Of a stretch of DNA of 64,000 bases, positions 22,750 to 32,719 are shown piece by piece. A program made the translations under genes and the position numbers. The DNA lies in assembly GCA_035079385.1 (NCBI GenBank), contig JAVHKY010000004.1:12927001-12991000 (forward strand), in the 5' to 3' direction. Under the pieces are notes generated by a model. The model searched no databases. It worked only from the letters and a program-made list of their open reading frames with translations, and was not told the DNA's origin. Within the stretch, counting starts at the first letter, position 1. Each line of letters starts with the position of its first letter. The DNA comes from Aspidiotus rigidus (Eukaryota > Arthropoda > Insecta > Hemiptera > Diaspididae).

Positions 22750-23803
22750 GCATCTCTTAAAGCTATCTCCAGCTGCTATTCCTCTCGTGCACTCATAAAT
22801 TGCCTTCACGCTATCATACCACCATTTTCTATGCACACTCCACCCCAAAATTCTTCATCTGGGAATCCAGCTACAACGAGATCCCGAAAAACTAAAAAAA
22901 TCGATGTCGAAACGAAAGAAGCAACCAATCACCCAATAGTCAACCCGCTCATTCCTTCCCTCACGCTTCAACCATTCCAAACGTATTAACAAAATACCTC
23001 ACTTTTCTAGCTAGAAAATTCGGTAAAAATATATAGCACCCAAGCCCGGTTTACTCGTTAGTCTAATCTCAAATCTCACTCAAAAAAGCCAGTCCAAATT
23101 GAAAATAATCTTTCCATCTCTTTTGACACCTCAAATCAACTATGAACCACTATTAGTTATGTACCCATACATGAAAAAATGACAAATAATTCAATTATTA
23201 ATTAAGAGTGAAATCACCCAGGTAGTCTCGCATCAGTACACTTGATGAAGATTAAAAAATTGAACTTAATCATTCAAACTCAAGGTTTTCACTAAAATCA
23301 GTCGAATAACAAATTAAGAAAAATAAAACGTGAACCCACATTTTGGTCCTCATCCCAACGAAATTCAAGGCAAGAGGAGGTCATTTTAGCTCGGCTGCGA
23401 ATAGGCCACACTCGTCTTACTCATACTTATCTTCTCACTAATCTCGCTCCTCCATCATGCCCTCACTGTCTCCAAGAAAATTTATCAGTTGATCATTTTT
23501 TCTCATGCCCCGTCCTGCAACCCACTCGAACCTCCCTAAATATATCTTCTAATATCAATGCAGCACTAAACAACAACTCCGAAACCATCGACTCAACCCT
23601 AACTTATTTACGCACCACTCAATTCTACAACTTCATATAATTCACTAACAAATTCCGTTCGATCACCACTCAATTCCACCAATACGTACCTAATTTAACC
23701 TAATTTAAGTAATGTTCTAAAATAAGATTGTAACGCCGAGCAAATAACCCTCGTGCAGTTTATAATGCTCGTAAAATAATAATAAAAAAAAAAAAAAAAA
23801 CTA
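22750..23803 (+). pseudogene. Jockey-clade retrotransposon J2, RNase H/C-terminal fragment inside module M
   Basis: Decayed frames align to the copy at 36356-36928. SFLPSRS-type and SKRINK-type blocks occur at 22900-22990, SNLKSHSKKPVQIENN at 23070-23105, and then a clean frame RQEEVILARLRIGHTRLTHT, PPSCPHCLQENLSVDHFFSC, ending YNFI with stop at 23638-23640. The 3' UTR ends in a poly(A) tail at 23784-23800. Internal stops, a ~40-bp palindromic insertion at 22988-23030 and an unrelated insert at ~23105-23335 make it dead. The product was the ORF2 polyprotein (reverse transcriptase plus RNase H) of a non-LTR retrotransposon. The copy is shared by both modules, so it predates their duplication. 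Confidence 0.85.
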
Positions 23804-24149
23804 TCGAGTATGACTAATAATAATGAAAAATAGCTAGAAAAATGAACAACCCGCCATTGCCACTATCCGTTCAAAAATAAATTTAACAAAACAAATAAAA
23901 TTTGACAAAACAAAATTCAACGCTCTAGGGGCTGTGGGAAGCGAGATACAAGTGTACTAAATTTGAACGAAAAGGTTTCATCGGAAATAAAATCCAATGA
24001 ATCCTTGGTAAAGAATGAACAAAGAATGAACCTGTCGAATGATGAAAGGTTCTTCACAATACACGTACTGATAACGAAAGTGGTAAACGTATAGGAAAAT
24101 CCGCTTCTCCTAACGTAAGCAGCTACTCGCAGCTATTTGTAAGAAGCTA

Positions 24150-24490
24150 CTCGTAATAGTGAAAAATTTTTCAACAAAAGTAAAAATTTCTCGAGAACTA
24201 CTCATCCGATCCTCAAAAAAAATGCAGGTGCACATCTTCAAATATAATACTACAATATGGCCGAGTTACAAAAAAATCCATCGGGTAGTTTCGGAGGAGT
24301 TCCGCGGACAAAAAGGTACTCGAAATACTGCAAAATTTCTCAACAAATTGAACATTTCTCGAGAACTACTCATCCGATTTTCAAAAAAATTGCAGGTGCA
24401 CATCTTCAGATATACTACTACAATATGGCTAAGTTACAAAAAAATCCATCGGGTAGTTTAGGAGGAGTTCCGCGGACAAAAAAATCTTAT
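24150..24490 (+). repeat. 168-bp direct repeat, two units, in module M
   Basis: TTTCTCGAGAACTACTCATC recurs 168 bp downstream, as do GCAGGTGCACATCTTCA, AAAAAATCCATCGGGTAGTT and GGAGGAGTTCCGCGGACAAA. Because 168 is divisible by 3, two different frames remain open across both units (24159-24461 and 24257-24502). Peptides in both frames are equally repetitive and neither matches a known family, so coding is not supported. The single-unit version occurs at about 17070-17200. Confidence 0.85.
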
Positions 24491-24639
24491 ATATATATAT
24501 AAGGAAATCTGAAATTTTTTTTATGCTAGTTGTGATCTAGGACCCCTAAAACGTCGAGAAAGTTCATTACCCACTCCCCCTGTTGACCTTGCTACGGGTG
24601 TAATACCTCACTTTTCTAGTTAGAAAAGTCGGTAAAAGA

Positions 24640-27180
24640 TATGAGTGGGTTAGTCGTGTATGTCCAATTCTGAGGCGTATAAGGACGGAAGTTTCTTTTC
24701 TTGATGGTCTGTTGGGAGTGTTTTGTAGAGGATCGATTTTGATGGAGAGAAGTTTGTTATCGGTTTGGTTGGACCAGAAATGGGACCATTTTTTGAGTAT
24801 ATTGGCGCGATAGTTATTTTTAATATCGGATGATGGAATTTGCCATTTGAATGTTATTTTGTTGAAATGTGTTGACTGTTTTGCTGCGTTGTCTACTCTA
24901 TCACTTTGCGATAGTCCAATGTGCGCAGGGATCCAGATTAGTGTGACAAATGATAAGGTTTGCGTTATTGTGTGAATGATGGTGTGGATTCGTTGAGTAA
25001 TTGGATTGTTCGAAAAAATATTTTGTATACCCAAAAAGGACGACAGTGAATCAGTGACTATAAGGTATTGATTGTTCTGAGTGAGAGTAGATTTTTTTTG
25101 TAAACATCTGAGGATAGCGAAGAGTTCGGCTGTGAAGACAGATGCACTGTCACAGATGCGGAATTTGAATATTGAACGGTCGATCGAAAAGGCAAAGCCG
25201 GTCTTGTTGTTGAGTCGTGAGCCATCAGTGAAGCAGTGGGTGTGTGATTGGTAATTGTTTAAGAGGTTTTGTGTTTCTTGTTTGAGTGTATTTTTTGGGG
25301 TATATGAGGGAAATTTAGTAAGTTCGTCGTTGAAATGGGGTGAATTTAGTGCCCACGGTGGAGTGGAGTTGAAGATGGGAAGTAGAGGGTTAAATACAAA
25401 TTTTCGTTCGTGTACGCGTTGTAAGTTAAGTTTGATATGTTTAGTAGAGTTACGGGAGAATTTTTGATAGTTGGTAGGAAGAAAAAAGTGGTCAAATGTG
25501 GGAGAATTTTTATTATCAGATTTATTAGCTAAAAATGAGTTTGTTAGGATCTATCGGCGGTATTCCAGAGGGGGTTCTAGGCTGAGGCTAGGGCTGGTTC
25601 TGAAAGCGCCTAGGACTAGGCGAAGTTACGCGTTTTGAATTGAGTTTAATGTGGAAAGGATAGATTTCTTGGCTAGTCCATAGATTGGGGCTCCATAATC
25701 TAGCTGTTGGTATAGTTGCAAAAGAATTTTCTTATTGCATCCTGTGCTGGGATGTGCGAGGTATTTGAGGACGTTGAGTGTACGATTGCATTTGCCTTTG
25801 AGGTATTTTATGTGTAGTGCCCATGTCTGAGTCCGGTCGAAATTTACGCCAAGGAATTTAGTACTGTTTTTGGTGTGGATTGTGTTCCCGTTTAATTTGA
25901 GTGGGGGGGGGGGATAGTTGGTATAGGTTTTCTGTGTCGGAATATGATTAGGTGTGTCTTATTCACCGAGAAACGGAAGCCGTTTTTGGATGTCCATTGA
26001 GTTAGGTTATCGAGGTTTTCCTGAAGTAGGCGGAGTGCTCGGCTGGGTAAGTCAGACTTGATAGATATGCTGTAGTCGTCTGCGTAGAGTCTTTGGGTTA
26101 AGGGGAATTGTATGTTTTTAGTTATATCATTTATGGCGACCATGAAGAGGAAGACGCTGAATACTGATCCTTGCGGGACACCGTTTTGTATAGTGTGGGG
26201 GGATGAGGTCTTATCTTGGATTCTTACTGTCATGAATCTGTTTTCGAGGAATGTTTTGAGGATGTTAGGGAGGTTGCCGCGTAGACCGTGGTCGAATAAT
26301 TTTTTATTGATGAGATGTCTCCAGACTCGGGGGAAAGCTTGTTCGAGGTCGAAGAAGACTGTATATAGGCTAGATTTAGATAGGCTTGCGTCTTGTATGC
26401 AGTATTGTAAGTCAGCTAGGGCATGTGGGTGCTTCTTTTCTTACGTGAGCCGAACTGATATTCAGAGATGAGGTTATTAGATTCGAGGTACCACATAAGT
26501 CTTTTGTTAAGAATTTTTTCGAATATTTTTCCGAGTACACTTGTTAGAGCTATAGGGCGGTAGGAGGAGGCCAAAAATGGGTCTGATCCGGGTTTATGTA
26601 GTGGGATGATGATGGCTAGTTTCCACTGCTGGGGATATTGACCTTGTTCGAAAATTTGGTTGTATAATTTAAGGAGGTAGTTTATGGAATTTTCGTGTAG
26701 GTTTTTGAGTATGAATGGATGTATTCTGTCGGGACCTGGTGATGAATTTTTTATGTCTGCTCTGATGGCGATGTTCAGTTCGAGAAGAGTTATGGGTAGA
26801 TTGTAAGGAGTGTTTGTGTTTTCAGTGGAGAAGTTGATTGGAGAGGCTCTTCAGCTAATTTTTGGAGTTTGAAGGTTTCGTCGTAGTTTTCGTCAGATGA
26901 GACCGATTTATAGTGGGAGGCGAGAATTTCCGCGATATCAAGGGGGTCAGTTGCGATTTGGTCTTGGTTTTTGATCTGAGTGATGTAGTGTGCTTGTTTC
27001 TTCCCCGTTAACCTCTTAATATTGCTCCACAAAGTGGAGTCGGGAACGGGCTTATCTATGGTCGACAAGAATGAGCTCCAGGACAGTTTTTTGCTAGAAC
27101 GGTTTAGAACTCTCGCTTTTGCTCTTAGTTTTTTATATTCGATGAAATCGGATTGTTGCCGGGATTTGATCCGTAATAAT
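24640..27180 (-). pseudogene. Jockey-clade retrotransposon J1, ORF2: reverse transcriptase and RNase H
   Basis: Reading from 27180 down: the pre-RT linker (27068-26800; STLWSNIKRLTGKKQAHYIT), RT fingers (26580-26460; SYRPIALTSVLGKIFEKIL and NLISEYQFG), RT palm with VFFDLEQAFPRVWRH (~26350), NGVPQGSVFSVFLF (~26190) and the catalytic LYADDYSI (~26070). Then the thumb and RNase H follow, with HCFTDGSRLNNKTGFAF (~25230), SASVFTAELFAIL (~25150), LIVTDSLSS (~25060) and WIPAHIGL. The order RT-RNase H and the tail RLRIGHTRLTHSYLL place it in the Jockey group. The endonuclease is absent (5' truncation near 27180). There is a frameshift around 26440 and the 3' end is cut by module M. All catalytic residues of RT and RNase H are still readable, so it is fairly young. 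Confidence 0.9.
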
Positions 27181-27284
27181 CAACAAAAATAGGCGGGCAA
27201 CACACACTGAAAAATGTTCGGTAACCTACACCGAACTTTCGGGATAAGAAAATCAATTTTTCGGGCCAAAAGTTTGGTGCAGCA

Positions 27285-27710
27285 AGCCTGTAACTAGTAA
27301 TTTTCTAGGGGAGTAAGATAGGGGCAAGTATGAAATGATATACAATGAACCATAGGCAAAAGTTTTTAAATAATTTTTTTCATAAGCTAAAACGGTTAAA
27401 CTGGCTTCACAATTGAAAAGCATATTTTGTTGATAAAATGAAACGGGGATTTGTTCAGAACTGAAGTCAAAAAACGTTTAATACATTTTAATATGATACC
27501 CGACGTTTCGGAGACACAGTTTCCTTGCCAAACAAATTCCCGTTTCATTTGTAAGAAAACCGTCTAGAATATCTTTCGACAATCAAATTTTTCTGATTGT
27601 CAACAAATAATTTTGTATTTTGCCAATATTTTCTAGAGGGGGGGAGGGAGTGAAAAAATTCTCAGGGGGGCATTGCCCTCATTTGTCTCCCCTGTAGTTA
27701 CGGGTCTACG
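27285..27710. mobile_element. Possible MITE with CCYGTAACTA ends
   Basis: The left end reads GCCTGTAACTAG...TCTAGGGGAG. The right end, inward, reads CCCGTAACTACAGGGGAGAC, then GGGCAATGCCCCCCTGAG. G-rich subterminal tracts are present on both sides. No TSD was found. A foldback (27434-27555) is nested inside. Confidence 0.3.
27434..27555 (-). mobile_element. Foldback element F1 with hammerhead-like centre
   Basis: The inverted arms are AAATGAAACGGGAATTTGTT and AACAAATCCCCGTTTCATTT (minus-strand reading), about 20 bp each. Between them on the minus strand come TGGCAAG, a small stem GGAAACTGTGTCTCC, then GAAACGTCGGGTATC and an AT-rich stretch. The order arm, (C)TGRNNA-like box, stem-loop, GAAAC, AT-rich spacer, arm is shared with F2 (35624) and F3 (42849). 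Confidence 0.7.
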
Positions 27711-27889
27711 GTGTAAGTTACTAAACATTTCTCTCAGTGCATTATGTGTTTTGTTAAGGAGAGGAAGAGAATCCCTTTTGACGTCATCATCAATGACCTT
27801 GAACTTGAACAGTTTGAGGACTTGGGATATTTTCGACCATAAAGCTAAATATATTTGTGATGAAGGACTTAGAATGGGCTGTATTGATA

Positions 27890-28330
27890 GATAGAGGACT
27901 CTGAATATTTCCAACCATCGAGTTTTATAATACGAAGTGGGAGATTGAGAAAAATTTCAATTTCGAGCTACATCAATAGGGCAGGGACTTGAACTATTTT
28001 CAACCAGGAGCTTGGAATATTCTTATCTAGCTAAATTATATGAAATGAGAAATTCGAAAATTCCGACTTTCGAGCTATACTTACAATAATATTATAGGAG
28101 AATGAATTGGTGAAAAACAGATTTTCAATGCACACATGATACAAATAGGACTCGCAAATTTCAACCATGGGAAGAAGTGCTCGAATGAATTTAAACTATT
28201 ATGCTACATATGACAGGAGGGGACTTATCAACATTTTCATTCTCGGGCTGTTTCAGGAACTGGAAAAATTTCGACTTTTAATTTATCCCGTGCACTTGAA
28301 AAAATTCCAGTCATTGAAGGAGTTGGACTA
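27890..28330. repeat. Eroded A-type minisatellite
   Basis: GAGAAAAATTTCAATTTCGA, GGACTTGAACTATTTTCAAC, GAACTGGAAAAATTTCGACT and similar words recur at 40-60 bp. They match reverse A units (GGGACTTGGAAAAATTTCGA) with many changes. This is an old locus of the composite repeat. Confidence 0.55.
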
Positions 28331-28505
28331 GAAAGAATTGGGAAATATTTAATTGAACGACGAAAAAAATTAATTAGACTACAAACGAGGTCAACGACTA
28401 GATAAAAAAAACGAAAGATCAGTATAGTAAAATCGCACGACAAACAAAGCCAACGACCATTTTTATAAATTGCCCGTCGAATGAAAATCTGCAAATGTTT
28501 TTGAG

Positions 28506-29196
28506 GTGACTATAACTTGGCAGGGTTATCCCCTGCTTCTACTGGGCACAAGTGATAATGGTCACACATTCCCCCCCTATAGTATGGCGCTATGCAAAGG
28601 TAAGACAGCGGAAGATTTCGCGTTTATGTTCCGGTCACTAAAAAACTTCAATACTAAATGGAAACCAGATATTCTGCTAGCGGATGGTGTGGACGCCATA
28701 CGGTGGGATTCTTAGAGATATTTGGTGTTCCTTTTCTTAGACTGATGTGTTTTTATCATGTTCTTCACAATCTTAAAAAATATTTAAAAACACTTTCGAG
28801 AGCCGAGCCAGTATACGAGCAGATATTGACGCACTTCAAGCAGCGCAAGATCAATCCGCCTTCCTGAAAGCTGCAGAACTATTTGACAAAGGCGTATCGG
28901 TGGGCGCTAAAAAATAAGAAGATTTTAGAAAGCTCCCTGACTGACACTTCCACGGAAAGCCGATTGATGACACCACATTGAAAAAGTTTATCAAATTGCG
29001 AGGAAACTTTTCATCAATTGATGAATTCAAGAAGCTGAATTATAGTATTTGGAAGGTGACAATCAACGTGAACATTGTACAAGCTTCAAAGTGTACGTGC
29101 CCCTACTTCATGAAGAACGAGGAATGTCAACACACCCTCAGCATGAAAATCAGACAAAAACGTATCACGCACTTTTGTCATCAACGGCTAAAGTAA
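28506..29196 (+). pseudogene. MULE transposase, decayed copy 2, with SWIM zinc finger
   Basis: Segment 1 (28506-28700) gives YPLLLLGTSDNGHTFPPYSM, then KTAEDFAFMFRSLK and ILLADGVDAI. After a frameshift, segment 2 (28700-28867) gives GVPFLRLMCFYHVLHNLKKY. Segment 3 (28975-29196) gives SKCTCPYFMKNEECQH. TSD and ADGxxAI hold the catalytic acidic residues of the MULE fold, MCFYHV is its conserved CxxH-type block, and CTCxxFxxxxxCxH is a SWIM zinc finger, which follows the MULE domain in many such transposases. At least two frameshifts and a stop near 28867 inactivate it. It is on the opposite strand to copy 1 (12912-13900) and keeps the N-terminal half that copy 1 lost. Confidence 0.82.
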
Positions 29197-29564
29197 ATCC
29201 GGCACCTATCAATACGCGATGTGAAATATGAGGAAAAACATTATCTTTTATAAACTACCTTTTTTGATCGTTCTTTTATTTCTCAATCGTGCTTATAGTT
29301 TTGGTCGTTAAATCTGAGAAATGTGGTCGTGATTTCCTATTTCGTCGTCGTGCACACGTGTGGTCGTGATTTTCCTTTTTTTTTTCGGGGAAGATGATAT
29401 TGCAATACAACGTATGATGACCGTGTTAAAAGAGCCTTAAGCTTCATTGAAACTAAAAAGGAAAAGATTTGTTGGTGCAAATGGAATTATAAATGAATGT
29501 AATATCAATTGTACAACTGTACGTTTCCGAGAGGTTCGATTGACCGCTGCGCGTCAAGGACTAT

Positions 29565-29770
29565 GGAGCATTTCCATGTCGGCGCATTGCATATGTATTC
29601 TCCTACGTGTTGTTGAGCTGGTAGTATTTATAACATTGCTCTTATGGGTGTTGCTGGATTGCATACTTATTTTTATTCTGGAGTAGTTTGCCATAAGAGC
29701 AATGTTGGAAATACTACCATCTCGATAACACGTAGGAGAATAATATGCAATGCGCCAACGTGGAAATGCC
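29565..29770. mobile_element. Foldback MITE, 206 bp, with empty site elsewhere in the window
   Basis: Arms of ~80 bp (29565-29647 and 29691-29770) are inverted copies: GCATTTCCATGTCGGCGCAT, TATTCTCCTACGTGTTGTTG and AACATTGCTCTTATGG on the left, with a few changes on the right. The loop is ~43 bp. CTAT lies on both sides (29561-29564 and 29771-29774). The second copy of repeat X (58636-59046) lacks the whole segment and has a single CTAT, confirming insertion. No coding capacity. Confidence 0.88.
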
Positions 29771-29999
29771 CTATAAGTAGAGAAAGAGTGGTCATTGATC
29801 ACAGACGTATTTTCTTTTTCACTGATGGTATAACATTCAACGAACAGTCCTTTATTCATTAACATACTGTCGATATGATTTCTAGATTTCGGGGAATTGA
29901 AACGGGTACACTACATTTGTTCAGAGAGTGATTGGAGACCTAGCAAAATTGAATTTTTCTCTGGTTCTACTCTGGACAATATTCGTGTAATCAAGATCA

Positions 30000-30794
30000 C
30001 ATTGGCCTCGCTCAACATGATGCTGTTGATCAAGCCGCTAAACAAGCCACCTCTTTCGACAAAATAACTGATAATTAGCCTGTACCATCTCTAGACTTTA
30101 AAAATTACTACCGTTCACTCGTCACCCAATCTTGGAACTCACTTTGGCAACTTCAATCTAACAATAAACTCCTTCGTATTAAGAAAACGCCTGTCCCTTG
30201 GTCTTCCTCCATTAGAGATAAAAGACGAGAAGAAGTGATTCTTTCCCGTCTAAGAATTGGTCATACAAAAATTACTCACTGCCACATAACTAACCAACAC
30301 ATCCTAACCCCTCCATCTTGCCCCTACTGTCAACAAGACAATTCAACTGTCGACCACTTTCTCTCCTGCCCCCAACTCTTACTTCTTCGTTCTTCCACTA
30401 ACACACCCTCCTCCCTCACTCACGCACTCAAAAACAACCATGAAATCATTTCTGGTACCCTACAATACTTACAATCAACAAACTTTTACAACAACATCTA
30501 AACAACTTGACCGTTTACATAAATTCCTCTCCACATTAATTATTATGTTCTTACGTTTCTATTTTCATACCACGTATTACCGTCGAGCTACTCACCGACC
30601 GTAACCAAATTGCGAAGATGGAAAAACTATTGTGAGCAGATCCCGATGGGAAACCAAAGAAGATACCAGTTCTCGATAAAAAAGAACCTGACGTCCTTAG
30701 GAACAGAGTTTACAAGGCCATAAACAAATTGTGAAACAACAAAGCTCCCGGTGCCGCGTAATAACCTTGCAGTTTTAAAATAAAAAAAAAAAAA
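30000..30794 (+). mobile_element. Chimeric retro-insertion: Jockey 3' part plus foreign RT fragment and poly(A)
   Basis: The insertion is bounded by AAGATCA (29993-29999 and 30795-30801), and copy 2 of repeat X has the uninterrupted site. The first part encodes the Jockey tail: IGLAQHDAVDQAAKQATSF, one internal stop, then RREEVILSRLRIGHTKITHC, PPSCPYCQQDNSTVDHFLSC, ending at 30501. The last part (30615-30765) encodes another reverse transcriptase linker, AINKL-NNKAPGAA. A poly(A) tract (30782-30796) closes it. Severe 5' truncation, a poly(A) tail and a 7-bp TSD are the marks of target-primed reverse transcription. Confidence 0.8.
30615..30765 (+). pseudogene. RTE/CR1-like reverse transcriptase fragment
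   Basis: The frame gives VLDKKEPDVLRNRVYKAINK, a stop, then NNKAPGAA. It resembles the segment before RT motif 1 of RTE/CR1-like elements (E.DV...V..AI..LKNNKAPG.DGI). Only ~50 residues are present and the copy cannot function. It is joined to a Jockey 3' end in one insertion. Confidence 0.6.
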
Positions 30795-31034
30795 AAGATC
30801 AACCAGTCTGTCTACGTGGATAGCAAAGCCGAAAAAACTTGATTGTTGAGCTACAAATAGTTGACGGAGACTCAAATTTTTGAGCTTTAAACCTTTAAGC
30901 TAGGCGCTCAATTCTTTCTCTGGTCATGAAAGCTGGGCCACAATTACAATAGCAAGACCCAAAGGAGGATTTTAGTTGAATTGGTTCTGGTATTGAGAAT
31001 TTTGAAGATTCTTAACTTTTCCTGAGTCCCTTGT

Positions 31035-31265
31035 ATCATGCTGTACGTAGCCTGAAAATAAGAATTTTTAGAATTCCTTTTCCTTCCTATCATATATTAT
31101 GGCTTGAAAGTCTAAATTTCCTTCCAAGTCCCCTTCCTATCATATATGGCTTGAGAGTCAAAATTTTTCCAAGACCCCCTTCTAAGATATATAAGCTCGT
31201 GGGTCAAAATTTTTCACAAGTTTTCGGTTGGACGTCGCATTTTCGAGAAACCCTCCATAAATACA
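31035..31265. repeat. Composite repeat, short locus
   Basis: Four A units (CCTATCATATATTATGGCTT, AGTCAAAATTTTTCCAAG and so on) in plus orientation are followed by an eroded block B reversed at 31225-31260 (GTTGGACGTCGCATTTTCGA). Confidence 0.75.
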
Positions 31266-31269
31266 ATTT

Positions 31270-32211
31270 GAAGGAGGTCACTGTACTGAAATGATTAGAA
31301 AGGTACAGAGGAGGAGTTTAAAGATACAGGCGTGATAGTATAATATTATCAGGGCCGGACATCACTCAAAATCCTTTTAAAGACGAGGAACGTGCAAGCT
31401 GGATAGTGTGATATCGTCACATGATTTTCGTTTCATATACTTAAACAGGAGGGAATTACGAAAATCAGACCGTAATGTAAGGAAAAATTCCGATAGTCAT
31501 ACGGAGGAAAGGGACTTTCAGGACTTCCGATTATTTCAACCACATAGAAATAAAAGGTAGATGATTCATTATAGGGTACAACAATTGAGAAGATTGCCGT
31601 TTTTCCCACTGTCAAATTTTTTTTTCTCCTTTCTTTTTTCAATTTTCATATTTCATCGGTAGTATTTGTGGATTTTTTAAAAATATTCTTTCCAAAACTC
31701 CAAATTGTATCCAAGATTTTCTGCGTTTTATTTTCATGTCTCTACTGATTTTCGCCCCCTAATTTCAAGATTTGTAGCCGTACAAGGTGGCCAAATGAGG
31801 CCTCACCCTTCTTTCTCAATACTGCGTTCTCGACTTTGAACTTCCACCGGGACTCGAGGAAATTATGAGTTTTGCGACCAACATAGGCAAAATAGTCTTC
31901 ACGTTTCTTGCATTTACTGCCGGGAACCTGCTGGGCTCTCCTAATTCCGAGGTTTGTTGGGAAATATGAAATACAAGTTGTATTTTTTACCAAGTCGCAG
32001 AAAGCTTTTGATTTTTATGAAATTCAGTACAGGTTTAGACTCAAGTTAAGAAATTATAAACTGAAATTGATATCATTCAAGAACTCCAAAACAAAGGTCA
32101 GATAGTGCTTATGATTACTTCCTCGACAGAACAGAAAAAATTGGCAATTCTGTTTTGAGTTCATGTTAATTTAAATCTCGTGGCACAGGAAACACTGCAT
32201 TATAGCCTAGT
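31270..32211. other. No gene recognised
   Basis: Unassigned sequence. Short open frames on both strands (for example 31742-31993 minus and 31908-32105 plus) have no recognisable product. Confidence 0.45.
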
Positions 32212-32215
32212 TTAA

Positions 32216-32715
32216 GGGTGTGCTTTACTTGTGAAAATATGCTCGTAAAACATGGTACCGAAAATCACATTTTACTGCTCGAATTTTCAATGGATCTCTC
32301 TGAGTAATTGAAATGCTCTCCAGAACGGTTCAACCAGGGGCGCTATCGAGGCAGAATTTTAAAATTTTTTCTTATACTTTCTCAATTGAACGTCGAAATT
32401 GAGAAAAATCGGTCTATCTTCTGATGAGGGTGAAATTCTTCTGAAATTCATGATCATGATTCTGTTCCGATAGCGCCTTTCGTTGAAACCTCCTGTACAA
32501 CATTTCGGAAGATCGAAAAAATTCGTCAGAAAATGGAGTCCTGAGATGTGACCTTACAAAATCATTCCTCGTCATTTGTTACGAAGACTACCCACGCACG
32601 CCCGACAAGCGTCGCGTAGTGACCGCTGGCTTCTCGAACTTTACAGGGTTTCTGGGGATGTTTATGCAACTTATTGTACACTGTTTCGGAGTTTCGAAAC
32701 AAGTAAAGCACACCC
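32216..32715. mobile_element. 500-bp MITE with TTAA duplication (piggyBac-type)
   Basis: Perfect 17-bp inverted ends GGGTGTGCTTTACTTGT lie directly inside TTAA on both sides (32212-32215 and 32716-32719). TTAA is the canonical target of piggyBac elements, whose ends usually begin with a run of C or G as here. The 500-bp interior has no open frame of note, so it would depend on a transposase encoded elsewhere. Confidence 0.85.
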
Positions 32716-32719
32716 TTAA

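Larger units (their letters stand above)
22293..24632 (+). mobile_element. 2.34-kb mobile module M, copy 1
   Basis: A segment of 2340 bp is repeated in inverted orientation at 52706-55046 with roughly 98-99 percent identity by eye. Flanking DNA of the two copies is unrelated. Copy 1 sits inside the Jockey J1 frame: J1 stops in ...THSYLL at 24640 and resumes in FNSSEPPECHKC at 22290. Each copy is bounded by TTTTA (TAAAA on plus here: 22288-22292 and 24633-24637), a probable 5-bp target duplication. One end is ACTCACGC...GCGTGAG, a short hairpin; the other is an imperfect palindrome around CTTTTCTAGTTAGAAAAGTC. The module contains a Jockey 3' fragment and a double 168-bp repeat but no intact gene, so how it moves is unknown. 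Confidence 0.85.
29391..30835 (+). repeat. Repeat family X, copy 1 (interrupted twice)
   Basis: 29391-29992 and 30802-30835 align, in this order, with the reverse complement of 58636-59046: GAAGATG, TTGCAATACAACGTA, GAGGTTCGATTGACCGCTGC, GTGGTCATTGATCACAGACG, TCTACTCTGGACAATATT and AACCAGTCTGTCTACGTGGA. Relative to copy 2, copy 1 carries two insertions: a 206-bp MITE (29565-29770) and a retro-insertion (30000-30794). The family has no terminal repeats that I can see. Short peptide frames are conserved between copies, but no known domain appears. Confidence 0.8.
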
